Shown in pieces: positions 9,151 through 19,440 of a DNA stretch of 64,000 nucleotides. This stretch comes from Nostoc sp. JL34. GTDB lineage: Bacteria; Cyanobacteriota; Cyanobacteriia; Cyanobacteriales; Nostocaceae. The position numbers and the translations under genes were made by a program. The first letter of the stretch is position 1. Every line of letters starts with the position of its first letter. The stretch is from contig NZ_JABXKQ010000041.1 in the NCBI RefSeq assembly GCF_017114945.1, positions 1-64,000 on the forward strand, written 5' to 3'. The notes under the pieces were generated by a model that worked only from the letters and a program-made list of their open reading frames with translations, did not search any database and was not told the origin of the DNA.

Positions 9151-10134
9151 TTATTGCCTAAATCGATAACGACTTCCCATTACATAACTTTCATTAATTT
9201 CAAAAGATATCCATCGGCGTTGCAGAGTTTCAGCAACAAAGCCGGTTGTATTAGAACCTGCAAATGGATCTAATACTATATCACCTTCATCACTTAAGAA
9301 TTTGATGAAGAACTCAGCGAACCCTTGCGGAAAACGTGCTGGATGGGGTCTAATTTCTGCTGTTTTGCAGCGTCGTAAATAAGCGCTATTCGATTCAGTA
9401 TTAGCAATTTCTAGTAAATTTGGCGGAATTGCACCCTGGTTATCTTTTTGAAATTTATCAGAAATATCATGTCCGCTAGGACGTATTTTTGCCTTATAAC
9501 CATTTTTGAGTAATTGTTTCATACTTTGGCTATAGGGCTTTAAAACTTTTCTGTTATCTGCTTTAGGATTGGGTGTTTTAGACAACCACCAAACTGTATT
9601 GACAGAATCTTTCACACGAATTCGCCTGATTGTCACCCACTCAGCAGGGCTTGGCAGTCGAGCCGGATTATAGTGGTAGAATTCTTGAGCAAGAAAGAAA
9701 CCCACTTCTTTACATAATCTAACTAAAAGTTCGTATTGGTAGATACTCCGCACGGGATTACCAGGTAGGTAAGCGCCGCCTAAATCTAATACGAATGAGC
9801 CATTATCTGCTAGTACTCTTTTAAATTCGGATGCAAAAGGTAGAAACCACTCAATATATTTGTCAGCAGTTTCGTTACCGTATTCTTTTTTGCGGGTGAG
9901 TGCGAATGGAGGTGATGTGATAATTAAATTAATACTATTATCATCAATGAATTTAATAAGTTTAAGGCTATCACCTAAATATGCGGCTCCGTTCTGCTGG
10001 GTATAAAAAGGATTAAAAATTATTTCTTTTGGTGGCGTTATTGGTTCTTGTTGCAAAATTTCTAAAATTAACTTGTTTATGGTATTGTTGAAGGATTTAA
10101 TTTTAACAGTTATTTTCTTAACGCAAAGGAACAC
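9151..10134 (-). CDS. DNA methyltransferase, amino-methylating (N4-cytosine/N6-adenine, SPP[Y/F] type)
   Basis: About 327 aa with permuted class-beta order. The catalytic motif IV is TSPPF at about 73-77, preceded by a YLGDSL motif. The AdoMet-binding motif is DPFAGSNTTG near the C-terminus, followed by FEINESYV. These features mark an exocyclic-amino DNA methylase. The recognition sequence cannot be read from the protein. The open frame begins at a GTG inside a small dispersed repeat (around 10119-10160), so the first 15-25 residues are doubtful. The two genes upstream on the same strand encode a DUF7689 chimera and a nuclease-like protein, suggesting a restriction-modification remnant or solitary methylase. 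Confidence 0.9.
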   Translation of the reverse strand: MFLCVKKITVKIKSFNNTINKLILEILQQEPITPPKEIIFNPFYTQQNGAAYLGDSLKLIKFIDDNSINLIITSPPFALTRKKEYGNETADKYIEWFLPFASEFKRVLADNGSFVLDLGGAYLPGNPVRSIYQYELLVRLCKEVGFFLAQEFYHYNPARLPSPAEWVTIRRIRVKDSVNTVWWLSKTPNPKADNRKVLKPYSQSMKQLLKNGYKAKIRPSGHDISDKFQKDNQGAIPPNLLEIANTESNSAYLRRCKTAEIRPHPARFPQGFAEFFIKFLSDEGDIVLDPFAGSNTTGFVAETLQRRWISFEINESYVMGSRYRFRQ

Positions 10135-10218
10135 AGAGTAAAGCGCAAAGTAACGCAGAGGAGTATATCAGCTTCAGACTTTTAATTAGCCTGATAATTA
10201 GATTGTGCTAAATATTTT

Positions 10219-10722
10219 CTACACTGAAATTAATTTTTTCATAATACAGGCAATTTCACCATAACCAGGATTTCCAGTTAGCCCTTGTAAATTATTATGC
10301 TCTATATCTTCAAGTGATCCAAGCTTACTTGTCAATTTACCAGTAGGTAGTTGTCTAGCAATGTGAGTTGGTACTTTATTGGAATTAGCATATATGGCTA
10401 TTCTTTGCAATCCCTCTTGTAAAACATCACCTTGACAAACTTCATAACCAAGTGTTTCAAATGCCTGTTGAAAAGCCTCTATAGTTTCTTCTCTGGGAAC
10501 ACTCAATGGCCAATAAAATTGATCTGGCCACCACCATGTTTCATCATCCTCTGCTGCCCTTACAGGTTTTCCCATACCAATAATTTGCTGGTATGCAGGG
10601 TGCATCGACATTTGGTTAGTAGATGATATCCCAAAAGTTTCTTCACGCCATTGCTTAACAAGCGCTGTAAACGTAGCTTCTATTTCTGAGATTTGCAATT
10701 CTTCCATATTGCTGCTTATCAC
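10219..10722 (-). CDS. Chimeric protein: short cyanobacterial N-terminal domain plus DUF7689-type domain
   Basis: 167 aa. Residues about 10-55 (FTALVKQWREETFGISSTNQ and HPAYQQIIGMGKPV) match a cyanobacterial family that normally continues with a WFWAL segment. That continuation is missing. From about 60 the protein switches to a DUF7689-like domain (WWWPDQFYWPLSVPREE, LGYEVCQ, PTHIARQLPTGKLTSKLG, EDIEHN). The DUF7689 part also lacks its usual N-terminal Asn/Cys/Ala-Trp portion. It therefore looks like an in-frame fusion of two truncated genes. The function of both halves is unknown. It lies between a methylase gene and a nuclease-like gene. Confidence 0.75.
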   Translation of the reverse strand: MISSNMEELQISEIEATFTALVKQWREETFGISSTNQMSMHPAYQQIIGMGKPVRAAEDDETWWWPDQFYWPLSVPREETIEAFQQAFETLGYEVCQGDVLQEGLQRIAIYANSNKVPTHIARQLPTGKLTSKLGSLEDIEHNNLQGLTGNPGYGEIACIMKKLISV

Positions 10723-10747
10723 TAAGTTAATTTTAGGCGATCGCAGT

Positions 10748-11518
10748 CTACCTTTTGTGTTTAGACAAAAAGCTCAAAAATTCTTCTACTACTGCCCTTG
10801 GTTGGTTGTAGCACTTCTCCGCAGGGTAGTGTTCAACGCAAAGAATTCCTGATTTTTTAAACCAAGCATCCTTTTCTTTATCCTTCTCATACCTGTCTGG
10901 GTGAAAAGAAATCTCTAATATTCCGAATGTTCCGTCTAAACACACTAAAAAATCTACTTCGCGGTGATCTTCATAAATATTACCTGTTTCATGTCTGACA
11001 GCTAGAGGTAGTGGAAAGAATAAAACACCTTTCATTTCTAACTCTTGTGCAATTCTAATTTCAGACTGCGACGCAAATTTCATCTCATTGTAAATGATCG
11101 GCTCTCTACCTTTTCGAGCAAAAGCTTTCTCTGTAATAAGTCCTTGATTTAACTCTTTTGATTTTGCTATTAGAAATTTAATAGTCTTCTGCCAATTCTC
11201 TTCTACTTCTAATAACTTAACTCTATAGTGGATGGGAAAACTAGCCATATTAACCCAAATATGACCATGAGCAATGGTCACAAAATTATGTCTGAGAGTT
11301 TCCAGTGTTTTTTCTTCTTTTGTGACTAGTGAGTAAAGATGAAGTGGTAGATAGACTAAAAGTCCTGAAGTGGAAAGTTTATTTTGATATTCATCCCATT
11401 CAGTGTCAAATTCTAATTCAGCATCAACAATAATTGCTGCATAATCGTTCCAGTAATCATTAATTAAAGCTTGAACCCAAGTTCGATGTAATTTTTCTAA
11501 CAATTCTGAATCTTGCAT
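10748..11518 (-). CDS. PD-(D/E)XK nuclease-like protein
   Basis: 256 aa. The N-terminal half is helical with no recognised domain. The C-terminal half has the layout of a PD-(D/E)XK fold: Glu 153 in SQSEIRIAQELE, Asp 189 in REVDFLV, and Glu 202 in GILEISFHPD. The final position is Ser rather than Lys. The degenerate ExS could mean a variant active site or an inactive nuclease. It is co-directional with the DUF7689 chimera (26-bp gap) and the DNA methylase, so it is a candidate restriction partner. This is inference from fold pattern and context only. Confidence 0.65.
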   Translation of the reverse strand: MQDSELLEKLHRTWVQALINDYWNDYAAIIVDAELEFDTEWDEYQNKLSTSGLLVYLPLHLYSLVTKEEKTLETLRHNFVTIAHGHIWVNMASFPIHYRVKLLEVEENWQKTIKFLIAKSKELNQGLITEKAFARKGREPIIYNEMKFASQSEIRIAQELEMKGVLFFPLPLAVRHETGNIYEDHREVDFLVCLDGTFGILEISFHPDRYEKDKEKDAWFKKSGILCVEHYPAEKCYNQPRAVVEEFLSFLSKHKR

Positions 11519-11593
11519 CTAAAAATACTTCAAAACATACAAATTAATACATACTATATCCCTAACTTCATCCAGCTACAAAATTGATTTCAC

Positions 11594-11626
11594 AAAAAAT
11601 CCCCCACCTTGCGGCAGGGGATTTTG
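11594..11626 (-). terminator. psaB rho-independent terminator
   Basis: In the minus-strand sense, AATCCCC and GGGGGATT flank a loop centred on GCCGCAAGG, and a T6 run follows. It lies about 30 bp after the psaB stop, as expected for the end of the psaAB transcript. Confidence 0.85.
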
Positions 11627-11655
11627 ATTACTTATCTAAAAAACTAGCAGCCGAA

Positions 11656-13881
11656 TTAACCGAACTTACCAGCAGTAGAAGCAATCAAGAACGCGGCGTA
11701 AGTTACGATGTAGCCAACTGTGAAGTGAGCTAGACCAACTACACGAGCTTGAACAATGGACAGAGCAACGGGCTTGTCTTTCCAGCGAACTAGGTTAGCT
11801 AGAGGAGTGCGTTCGTGTGCCCAAACAAGGGTTTCAATCAACTCTTGCCAGTAACCTCTCCAGGAGATTAAGAACATGAAGCCAGTAGCCCAAACTAGGT
11901 GTCCGAATAAGAACATCCAAGCCCAAACAGACAGGTTATTCACGCCGTAGGGGTTGTAGCCGTTAATCAACTGAGCGGAGTTAGCCCAGAGGTAATCGCG
12001 GAACCAGCCCATGAGATATGTAGAGTTCTCATTGAACTGAGCTACGTTGCCTTGCCAAATACCTAGATGTTTCCAATGCCAGTAGAACGTAACCCAACCA
12101 AGGGTGTTCAGCATCCAGAATGTAGCTAGGTAAAAGGAATCCCATGCTGAGATGTCGCAAGTACCGCCACGACCGGGGCCGTCACAAGGGAAGGCATAAC
12201 CGAAGTCCTTTTTATCGGGCATCAGCTTAGAACCACGGGCATCCAAAGCACCTTTGACCAAGATCAAGGTGGTGGTGTGCAGACCTAAAGCGATCGCATG
12301 GTGTACCAAGAAGTCGCCAGGGCCAATTGTCAAGAACAGGGAGTTAGTACCAGCATTGATGGCATCTAACCAGCCTGGTAGCCAAACGTTAGCGTAGTTG
12401 GGCCATGCTGTGTAAGCAATACTATCTGGGTTAGATAGCAATGTATCTAAACCGTAGAGTACTTTACCGTTCGCAGCTTGGACGAATTGAGCAAATACTG
12501 GCTCAATCAAGATTTGCTTTTCAGGAGTACCGAAAGCAACTACTACGTCATTGTGTACGTACAAACCAAGGGTGTGGAAACCCAAGAAAAGGGATACCCA
12601 GCTAAGGTGGGAAATAATCGCTTCTTTGTGCTTCAGCACGCGGTCAAGTACGTTGCCTTTATTTTGTTCTGGGTCGTAGTCACGTACCCAGAATATTGCT
12701 CCGTGGGCAAAAGCACCAAGCATCAGGAATCCAGCAATATACTGGTGATGCGTGTACAACGCTGCCTGAGTTGTGTAGTCCTTCGCAATAAATGCGTAGG
12801 AAGGCATGGAGTACATGTGCTGCGCTACCAGGGAAGTAACAACACCTAGCGCTGCTAAGTGCCATCCCAATTGGAAGTGCAGGGAGTTGTTGTAGGTGTC
12901 GTAGATACCTTGGTGAGGTAGGTTGAACGGGCCTTCAACAGGAATACCAAAGAAATTCTTAGCATTTAATGCTTCTTTGAGACTGTGACCAATCCCAAAG
13001 TTTGTCCGGTACATGTGACCAGCAACAATGAATAAAACTGCGATCGCTAGGTGGTGATGAGCTATGTCAGTCAGCCACAAAGCTTCTGTCTGGGGATGGA
13101 AACCACCCAAGAAACTCAGAATTGCAGTTCCTGCACCTTGCGATGTCCCGAAGATATGTCCAGGAGTGTCAGGGTTTTGAGAGTAAACACCCCAGTTGCC
13201 TGTAAAGAATGGTGTCAAACCGGCTGGGTGGGGTGGGGTATTCAGGAAGTTATCCCAACCTACGTGCTGACCGCGAGCTTCGGGGACAGCAACGTGAATT
13301 AAGTGACCAGCCCAAGCCAATGAACTAACACCAAACAAACCTGCTAAGTGGTGGTTTAGGCGATGTTCAGCGCTCTTAAACCATGCCAAGCTAGGACGAT
13401 ACTTGGGTTGCAAGTGCAGCCAACCAGCAAACAGTAATACAGCAGCGAATAACAGCAAGAACACTGAACCGTTGTACAGTTCGCCGTTATTCCGCATACC
13501 GATGGTGTACCACCAATGGTAGAGACCAGAGTAGGTAATGTTTACCGGATTGCTAGCGCCCGCTTGGGTAAAAGCTTCGATCGCTGGTTTACCAAAGTGG
13601 GGGTCCCAAATCGCGTGGGCGATGGGACGGATGTGAAGGGGATCTTTAATCCACTGTTCAAAGTTACCTTGCCAGGCTACGTGGAACAGGAGGCTGGATG
13701 CCCACAGGAAGATGATTGCCAAGTGACCGAAGTGAGTTGCGAAAATCTTTTGGTAAAGATTTTCTTCCGTCATGCCATCATGGGTTTCAAAGTCGTTGCC
13801 TGTAGCGATCGCATACCATATCCGACGAGTCGTCGGGTCCTGTGCGAGATCCTGGCTAAATTTCGGAAATTTTGTCGCCAT
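11656..13881 (-). CDS. psaB: Photosystem I P700 chlorophyll a apoprotein A2
   Basis: 741 aa, the standard PsaB length, with eleven membrane helices. PsaB and PsaA form the reaction-centre heterodimer in the thylakoid and carry P700, A0, A1 and the shared [4Fe-4S] cluster FX. The FX ligand loop is visible as [12 protein letters not shown], giving two of the four cysteines. Many conserved His-rich helices bind antenna chlorophyll (for example [14 protein letters not shown] and [13 protein letters not shown]). It is the second gene of the psaA-psaB operon, 134 bp downstream of psaA. A hairpin terminator follows. Confidence 0.99.
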   Translation of the reverse strand: MATKFPKFSQDLAQDPTTRRIWYAIATGNDFETHDGMTEENLYQKIFATHFGHLAIIFLWASSLLFHVAWQGNFEQWIKDPLHIRPIAHAIWDPHFGKPAIEAFTQAGASNPVNITYSGLYHWWYTIGMRNNGELYNGSVFLLLFAAVLLFAGWLHLQPKYRPSLAWFKSAEHRLNHHLAGLFGVSSLAWAGHLIHVAVPEARGQHVGWDNFLNTPPHPAGLTPFFTGNWGVYSQNPDTPGHIFGTSQGAGTAILSFLGGFHPQTEALWLTDIAHHHLAIAVLFIVAGHMYRTNFGIGHSLKEALNAKNFFGIPVEGPFNLPHQGIYDTYNNSLHFQLGWHLAALGVVTSLVAQHMYSMPSYAFIAKDYTTQAALYTHHQYIAGFLMLGAFAHGAIFWVRDYDPEQNKGNVLDRVLKHKEAIISHLSWVSLFLGFHTLGLYVHNDVVVAFGTPEKQILIEPVFAQFVQAANGKVLYGLDTLLSNPDSIAYTAWPNYANVWLPGWLDAINAGTNSLFLTIGPGDFLVHHAIALGLHTTTLILVKGALDARGSKLMPDKKDFGYAFPCDGPGRGGTCDISAWDSFYLATFWMLNTLGWVTFYWHWKHLGIWQGNVAQFNENSTYLMGWFRDYLWANSAQLINGYNPYGVNNLSVWAWMFLFGHLVWATGFMFLISWRGYWQELIETLVWAHERTPLANLVRWKDKPVALSIVQARVVGLAHFTVGYIVTYAAFLIASTAGKFG

Positions 13882-13972
13882 AGGTTTAATAAATCCTCTG
13901 ACCTTTAGCCATCAAATACCAGCGTTTAGAGTCCTGAGTTTTGAGTCCTGAGTACCAAGTTTTGAGTATTTT

Positions 13973-14004
13973 CTCAGCACTCAGCACTCAGCACTCAGCA
14001 CTCC
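13973..14004. repeat. Heptamer repeat (CTCAGCA)4 in the psaA-psaB spacer
   Basis: Four exact CTCAGCA copies are followed by CTCC. A second degenerate repeat (GTCCTGAGTTTTGAGTCCTGAGT-like, 13930-13952) lies next to it. Together they make up much of the 134-bp psaA-psaB spacer. STRR type. Confidence 0.9.
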
Positions 14005-14015
14005 ACAACTGATTG

Positions 14016-16274
14016 CTACCCTACTGAAAGGATGTGTGCATGGAAGAATGCCCAAGTTGTGGCAATTCCTCCCAAGAGGTAGTGAGCTACCCCTACAGCC
14101 CGACCCTGAATAATGCTCAGAGCGCGAGGCTGAATTGCTGGTGCTACCTTCAGTTTGTTATGCGCCCAAACAATGGACTCAATCAGTTCTTGCCAGTAGC
14201 CGCGACCACTGAACAGGAACATCAAGCTGAATGCCCAGACAAAGTGAGCGCCTAAGAAGAGTAGACCATAGGCAGATAGCGCGCTGCCATAGGAATTGAT
14301 GACTTGTGTAGCTTGTGCCCACAAGAAGTCTCGTAACCAACCGTTAATGGTAATGGCGCTTTGGGCGAAGTTACCACCAGTGATGTGAGTTACAGTCCCA
14401 TCTGCATCTACGGTTCCCCAGACATCTGATTGCATCTTCCAGCTGAAGTGGAAAATTACAATAGACAGGGAGTTGTACATCCAGAAAAGTCCGAGGAATA
14501 CGTGATCCCAACCAGAGACTTGACAGGTACCGCCACGACCGGGACCGTCGCAAGGGAAGCGGAAGCCCAAGTTTGCCTTGTCTGGAATCAGACGAGAGCT
14601 ACGGGCGTACAGCACACCTTTGAGCAGAATTAGGACGGTGACGTGAATGGTGAAAGCGTGAATGTGGTGAATTAGGAAGTCCGCTGTGCCCAAAACAATG
14701 GGTGCAGCTGCCACTTTACCGCCAACAGCCAATACACCGCCGCCAAAAACATAGCTAACTGGTTCTAGGGCATTAGGTGCAGTTGTACCAGGAGCCAAGG
14801 CATGGATATTTTGTATCCACTGGGCAAATACTGGCTGCAATTGAATCCCTGTATCAGAGAACAAGTCTTGAGGACGACCCAATGCACGCATTGTGTCGTT
14901 GTGGATGTAAAGTCCAAAGCTATGGAAGCCGAGGAAAATACACACCCAGTTCAGGTGAGAAATAATCGCGTCACGGTGACGAATTACCCGATCCAGCAAG
15001 TTGTTTTGATTCACAACTGGATCGTAATCCCGCACCATGAAGATCGCAGCGTGAGCCGCTCCACCAACAATCAAGAATCCACCGATCCAAATATGGTGAG
15101 TGAATATGCACAACTGTGTAGCGTAATCAGTTGCCAAATATGGATAAGGGGGCATCGCGTACATGTGATGCGCGATGATGATGGTCAGCGAACCCAAGAA
15201 GGCTAGGTTAGTAGCCAACTGAGCGTGCCAAGATGTGGTCAGGTTTTCGTAGAGACCTTTGTGACCTTCACCGGTGAAAGGGCCTTTGTGGTTTTCTAGG
15301 ATCTCTTTAATGCTGTGACCAATACCCCAGTTGGTACGGTATTGATGACCAGCAACGATAAAGAGAACTGCGATCGCTAAGTGGTGATGGGAAATATCAG
15401 TCAACCACAAGCCACCTGTTACCGGGTTCAGACCGCCCTTGAAGGTGAGGAAGTCAGCGTACTGACCCCAATTCAAGGTGAAGAAAGGTGCTAAACCAGC
15501 GGCAAAGCTGGGATACAACTCGGTCAACAAGTCTTTGTTCAAGATGAACTCGTGGGGCAAGGGGATGTCTTTGAGAGCAACACCTGCATCCAAAAGCTTG
15601 TTGGTCGGTGCGGACACGTGGATTAAGTGACCTGCCCATCCCAAGGAACCACAACCTAGCAATACTTGCAAGTGGTGATTCAGCATCGACTCCACATTCT
15701 GGAACCATTCCAGTTTGGGAGCGCGTTTGTGGTAGTGGAACCAGCCGGCAAATAGGAATAAGCCTGCTAATACCAAGCCACCGATCGCAGTTACGTAAAG
15801 CTGGAAGGAGTTTGTAATCCCCCAGCCACGCCACACTTGGAACAAACCGGAGGTGATTTGAATACCGTGGAAACCACCGCCAACATCACCGTTTAAAATG
15901 TCTTGTCCAACAATGGGCCAAACGACTTGAGCGCTAGGCTTAACGTTCAACGGATCGCTTAACCAAGCTTCGTAGTTGGAAAACTTTGCGCCGTGGAAAA
16001 TCATCCCGCTCAACCAAACCATCACTACGGCTAAGTGGCCGAAGTGGGCTGAGAATATCTTGCGGGAGATGTCTTCTAAATCGCTTGTATGTGTATCAAA
16101 ATCATGGGCGAGTGCGTGCAGGTTCCAAATCCATGTGGTGGTTTTGGGACCTCTGGCTAAGGATCTGTCAAAATGTCCAGGTTGCGCCCATCTCTCGAAT
16201 GAGGTTGGAACTGGGTCATTATCGACGATTACTCTTGCCTTTTTTTCCTCTCGCTCCGGAGGACTTATTGTCAT
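14016..16274 (-). CDS. psaA: Photosystem I P700 chlorophyll a apoprotein A1
   Basis: 752 aa, full-length PsaA with eleven helices. It provides the other half of the photosystem I core and the other two FX cysteines ([12 protein letters not shown], before QVSGWDHV). The N-terminal stromal region includes the family hallmark [20 protein letters not shown] strong ribosome-binding site (GAGGAGG) lies 5 bases before the ATG. It is the first gene of the psaAB operon. Its promoter should lie in the 477-bp region upstream, which is shared with the divergent lipoprotein gene. Confidence 0.99.
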   Translation of the reverse strand: MTISPPEREEKKARVIVDNDPVPTSFERWAQPGHFDRSLARGPKTTTWIWNLHALAHDFDTHTSDLEDISRKIFSAHFGHLAVVMVWLSGMIFHGAKFSNYEAWLSDPLNVKPSAQVVWPIVGQDILNGDVGGGFHGIQITSGLFQVWRGWGITNSFQLYVTAIGGLVLAGLFLFAGWFHYHKRAPKLEWFQNVESMLNHHLQVLLGCGSLGWAGHLIHVSAPTNKLLDAGVALKDIPLPHEFILNKDLLTELYPSFAAGLAPFFTLNWGQYADFLTFKGGLNPVTGGLWLTDISHHHLAIAVLFIVAGHQYRTNWGIGHSIKEILENHKGPFTGEGHKGLYENLTTSWHAQLATNLAFLGSLTIIIAHHMYAMPPYPYLATDYATQLCIFTHHIWIGGFLIVGGAAHAAIFMVRDYDPVVNQNNLLDRVIRHRDAIISHLNWVCIFLGFHSFGLYIHNDTMRALGRPQDLFSDTGIQLQPVFAQWIQNIHALAPGTTAPNALEPVSYVFGGGVLAVGGKVAAAPIVLGTADFLIHHIHAFTIHVTVLILLKGVLYARSSRLIPDKANLGFRFPCDGPGRGGTCQVSGWDHVFLGLFWMYNSLSIVIFHFSWKMQSDVWGTVDADGTVTHITGGNFAQSAITINGWLRDFLWAQATQVINSYGSALSAYGLLFLGAHFVWAFSLMFLFSGRGYWQELIESIVWAHNKLKVAPAIQPRALSIIQGRAVGVAHYLLGGIATTWAFFHAHILSVG

Positions 16275-16751
16275 TCGACCTCCTCTCTTGATAAGGAATG
16301 AGGAATCATGAATACCACAAAATGAACCATTACCACATACTCCAGAATTTTACTGAAGCCGCGATGAAGACCCTATGTGGAGAGTTGTTTCTCGTTGAAT
16401 TATAGAGTCTTCACTTGTACATTGTTAGAGATATTTTAACAATAATTCAAACTTGCTCGAATATTGCTGAAATTCCTGCCTTATCAGGCTTTTAACTTCA
16501 AACTTTTTGTCCAAAAGTCAATACTTTATCTATTTAATTTACAAACAATAACAATTCGTAAAATTTATGGTTTGGCTGTATGTAGCCGATATTCTAGTTT
16601 TTGCTGCTGTTACCCGTAAATATTTGTGTCATCTTTCAATTTTTGCAATTCAAAAGCTGTAAAGAATATGACTTATTTTAAAATTTCCTGAGATACACAG
16701 AAAAACTTATGGGGCGTGAGGCAGATTTCACCTTTTGGGCTATAGTTCCCT
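16275..16751. other. Divergent regulatory region between psaA and lipoprotein gene
   Basis: A 477-bp AT-rich region with no gene. It must hold the psaA promoter (minus) and the promoter of the plus-strand lipoprotein gene. psaA is usually light-regulated, but I could not assign specific binding sites. Confidence 0.5.
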
Positions 16752-18500
16752 ATGGACAGTTTGAGCGAAAATAATCTGTCAATTGTCGAAGACTTTCACT
16801 GGGTGCAACGCATGAACTCGTGGCAGAAAAGGGTGTTAGAGAAATTCCTCCCTCAGAGGTTCCCGATTCTCAGGTGGATAATGACATTGGTGCTGGTATT
16901 AAGCTTGATTAGTTGTGGTGAGAAAGCTGACAGCCAAGAAGTATCTACTGGCTATGGAGAAAAACTCCCACAGATTTCTCAAATTTCCAAGCAATTTTCG
17001 GAAATTTCCCCACCATCTGTTATGCAAGAACTGCGGACAATTTTGGAAGTTTATCAGCCACAAGTGACAATTGTTACTCCACAGCCTGATGAAGTTTTCC
17101 AAGATGACAAAGTTACAGCCAGTTTTCAGGTTAAGGATCTACCAATATTTAAAGACCCAGAATTACAACTGGGGCCACATCTACACGTAATTTTGGATAA
17201 CCAACCTTATATACCTGTTTACGACCTGAATCAGCCTTTAGTTTTGCCAGATTTATCCCCAGGTACTCATACCCTGCGCGTCTTTGCCTCTCGTCCTTGG
17301 CATGAAAGCTTTAAGAATGAAGGCGCTTATACTCAGACAACATTTCACGTCTTCACCAAAACTGACGACAACAACCCAGATCCCAAATTACCGCTACTAA
17401 CTTACAGCCGTCCTCAAAGCAGCTACGGAGCAGAACCAATCTTACTGGACTTTTACCTAACTAACGCGCCTCTGCACCTGGTTGGGAAGGAAAACCCTAA
17501 CAACGAATTCAGTGATTGGCGCATCCGCTCCACAATTAATGGTGAAAGCTTTATTTTTGATCGCTGGCAGGCAGTTTATCTGAAAGGCTTCCGTCCAGGA
17601 AAAAACTGGGTAAAACTGGAATTTCTCGATAACCAGGGAAATGCTGTCAAAAATGCCTTTAATACCACAGTTAGATTGATTGACTACCAGCCAAAGGGTA
17701 AAGACACTCTATCAAGAATCGTGAGAGGAGAACTCACAGCAGCGGAGGTGCGCGGGATTGTAGACCCGAATTATAAACTTGCACCTAAACCTACACTCAC
17801 GCCATCCGTTGAAAAAACACCCCAAATACAACCGAAGGTAGAAAAACAGCCTATTCCTGAAACTGAAGTTCCAGAAAAATCCCAAATACGACCAGAACAA
17901 CCAAAATTAGAAGTTCCAACGGCTGTACCATCTCCCACTTTGTCTCCGACACCATCAGAAAGAATTACGCCAGCACCAGAACTACAGCCAGAGGTAACAC
18001 CAACTCCTGAATCTACACCGTTACCGTTACCTGAAAAAGTTGCGCCTCAGCCAACAAAACCTAGATTTGGCGGATTTTTTAACCGTGGGGCTGGTAAAGT
18101 TCCCACCCCAGAAGCACCTGTTGCACCATCTCCTAGTTTGCCACCCACGCTGCCAGAGATTATTGAGCCTCCAGCACCAGAAAGAATTACACCAACGCCA
18201 GAACCACAGCCAGAGGTAACACCAACCCCTGAATCTACGCCATTACCCGAAAAAGTTGTACCTCAGCCAACAAAATCTAGATTTGGCGGATTTTTCAACC
18301 GTCTAACAGGCAAGACACCTACTCCACAAGTAACAATGGCACCATCTCCTAGTTTGCCACCCACACTGCCAGAGATTATTGAGTCTCCAGCCCCAAAAAT
18401 AATTACGCCACCAGCAGAACCACAGCCAGAGGTAACGCCAACTCCTGAATCAACGCCGTTATCTAAAACAAGCATTCCGATCCAGGAAAACCAGAATTAA
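16752..18500 (+). CDS. Predicted lipoprotein with beta-rich domain and proline-rich tandem repeats
   Basis: 582 aa. A hydrophobic segment ends in a lipobox (VLVLSLISC, Cys 55), so the mature protein should be lipid-anchored. The 54-residue leader is unusually long, and a later start (ATG 16812 or 16881) is possible. Residues about 100-210 form a beta-rich domain with GPHLHVILDNQPY and LSPGTHTLRVFASRPWHESF, typical of a cyanobacterial family of unknown function. A second beta domain follows. From about 350 the protein is Pro/Thr/Glu-rich and contains two and a half repeats of about 70 residues (PEVTPTPESTPL, FGGFFNR). Such regions usually span the periplasm or cell wall. It ends in a TTAA shared with the convergent glsA gene. 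Confidence 0.8.
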   Translation: MDSLSENNLSIVEDFHWVQRMNSWQKRVLEKFLPQRFPILRWIMTLVLVLSLISCGEKADSQEVSTGYGEKLPQISQISKQFSEISPPSVMQELRTILEVYQPQVTIVTPQPDEVFQDDKVTASFQVKDLPIFKDPELQLGPHLHVILDNQPYIPVYDLNQPLVLPDLSPGTHTLRVFASRPWHESFKNEGAYTQTTFHVFTKTDDNNPDPKLPLLTYSRPQSSYGAEPILLDFYLTNAPLHLVGKENPNNEFSDWRIRSTINGESFIFDRWQAVYLKGFRPGKNWVKLEFLDNQGNAVKNAFNTTVRLIDYQPKGKDTLSRIVRGELTAAEVRGIVDPNYKLAPKPTLTPSVEKTPQIQPKVEKQPIPETEVPEKSQIRPEQPKLEVPTAVPSPTLSPTPSERITPAPELQPEVTPTPESTPLPLPEKVAPQPTKPRFGGFFNRGAGKVPTPEAPVAPSPSLPPTLPEIIEPPAPERITPTPEPQPEVTPTPESTPLPEKVVPQPTKSRFGGFFNRLTGKTPTPQVTMAPSPSLPPTLPEIIESPAPKIITPPAEPQPEVTPTPESTPLSKTSIPIQENQN

Positions 18501-19411
18501 CCAAAAATACTCAACTGTAACTCTTGCGCTAAAACTTCAACTAATGCGATCGCACCTACAGGATTTCCGATATTATCCAAGGCGGGACTGTAACAAGCGA
18601 TCGCTCCCTCACTTGGTACTATTGCTACAAGCCCACCACCAATCCCTGATTTCATCGGTAAACCAACTCTGACTGCAAACTGGGCAGAAGCTTCATAAAG
18701 TCCACAAGTTGACATTACTGTGTTGACAATTCGGCGATTTTGTGCTGAGGAACAGCCATTTTCACAAGCTAGGAGTTTTCCCAACAAGGCTAAATCTTCA
18801 ACTCGCCCCGATACACAGCATATTTGCTCGTAGGTGTCAAGGGCTGTTTCCAGATTTTTGAGATGACCGGCTTCGGCGAGATAATTAGCGATCGCTTCAT
18901 TGGCTGTTGAACGGGTTAATCGCACTGAAGCCAGCATTTCCTCATTTAAACTTAGTTGACAACCTGCTAATTGGTTGAGCCATTGACAAAATGAAAGAGT
19001 GCGATCGCTAGCATCCGTTCCTGGTAATTTATCAGCGAGGGTAATGGCCCCACTATTAATCATGGGGTTGCGGGGATGGCCGCGATCGCTAACTAATTGT
19101 TCTAAAGAATTGAAGGGTGCATCGGATGGTTCCACTCCAACCCATCCAAAAACCGTTTCTGCCCCAAAATGCTCTAGCAGATAAAGTAGAGAGAATGTCT
19201 TAATCACGCTCATTAGCGGGAAAACACAAGTTGTATCCCCAAAACTGATAGTTTTCCCCGATTCGCAGCAGATGTGAACTGCAAACCAACCAGGATTGGC
19301 TAAAGCTAATTGCGGAATGCGATCGATAACTTTTCCGCGTTCAGCTTTAGTTTTCGCTTGTTGCACCCAAGCTGACAACTCTGTAGTAGTTAGTCTGTCA
19401 AGTCTTTTCAA
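18497..19411 (-). CDS. glsA: Glutaminase A
   Basis: 304 aa of the serine-dependent beta-lactamase-like glutaminase family, converting L-glutamine to glutamate and ammonia. The catalytic Ser-x-x-Lys pair is S68/K71 in PLMSVIKTFSL. Further family motifs are NPMINSGAI, STANEAIA, the Tyr in TYEQICCVSG and the GLPMKSGIGGG loop. The protein is cytosolic with no signal peptide. The stop codon overlaps that of the convergent lipoprotein gene by 4 bp. The family is involved in nitrogen and acid-base metabolism. No regulatory site could be assigned. Confidence 0.95.
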   Translation of the reverse strand: MKRLDRLTTTELSAWVQQAKTKAERGKVIDRIPQLALANPGWFAVHICCESGKTISFGDTTCVFPLMSVIKTFSLLYLLEHFGAETVFGWVGVEPSDAPFNSLEQLVSDRGHPRNPMINSGAITLADKLPGTDASDRTLSFCQWLNQLAGCQLSLNEEMLASVRLTRSTANEAIANYLAEAGHLKNLETALDTYEQICCVSGRVEDLALLGKLLACENGCSSAQNRRIVNTVMSTCGLYEASAQFAVRVGLPMKSGIGGGLVAIVPSEGAIACYSPALDNIGNPVGAIALVEVLAQELQLSIFG

Positions 19412-19440
19412 AAGTGATATCCGCTAAAACCATTTCTAGT

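Noticed and set aside
10119..10160. Possible extra gene start in ACGCAAAGG-type repeats
   Set aside because: This is a short dispersed repeat (similar fragments near 22903 and 24022), and it only adds doubtful residues to the methylase.
12478..15834. Several frames opposite psaA and psaB
   Set aside because: All are shadows of the highly conserved photosystem I genes. psaA and psaB are full length without gaps.
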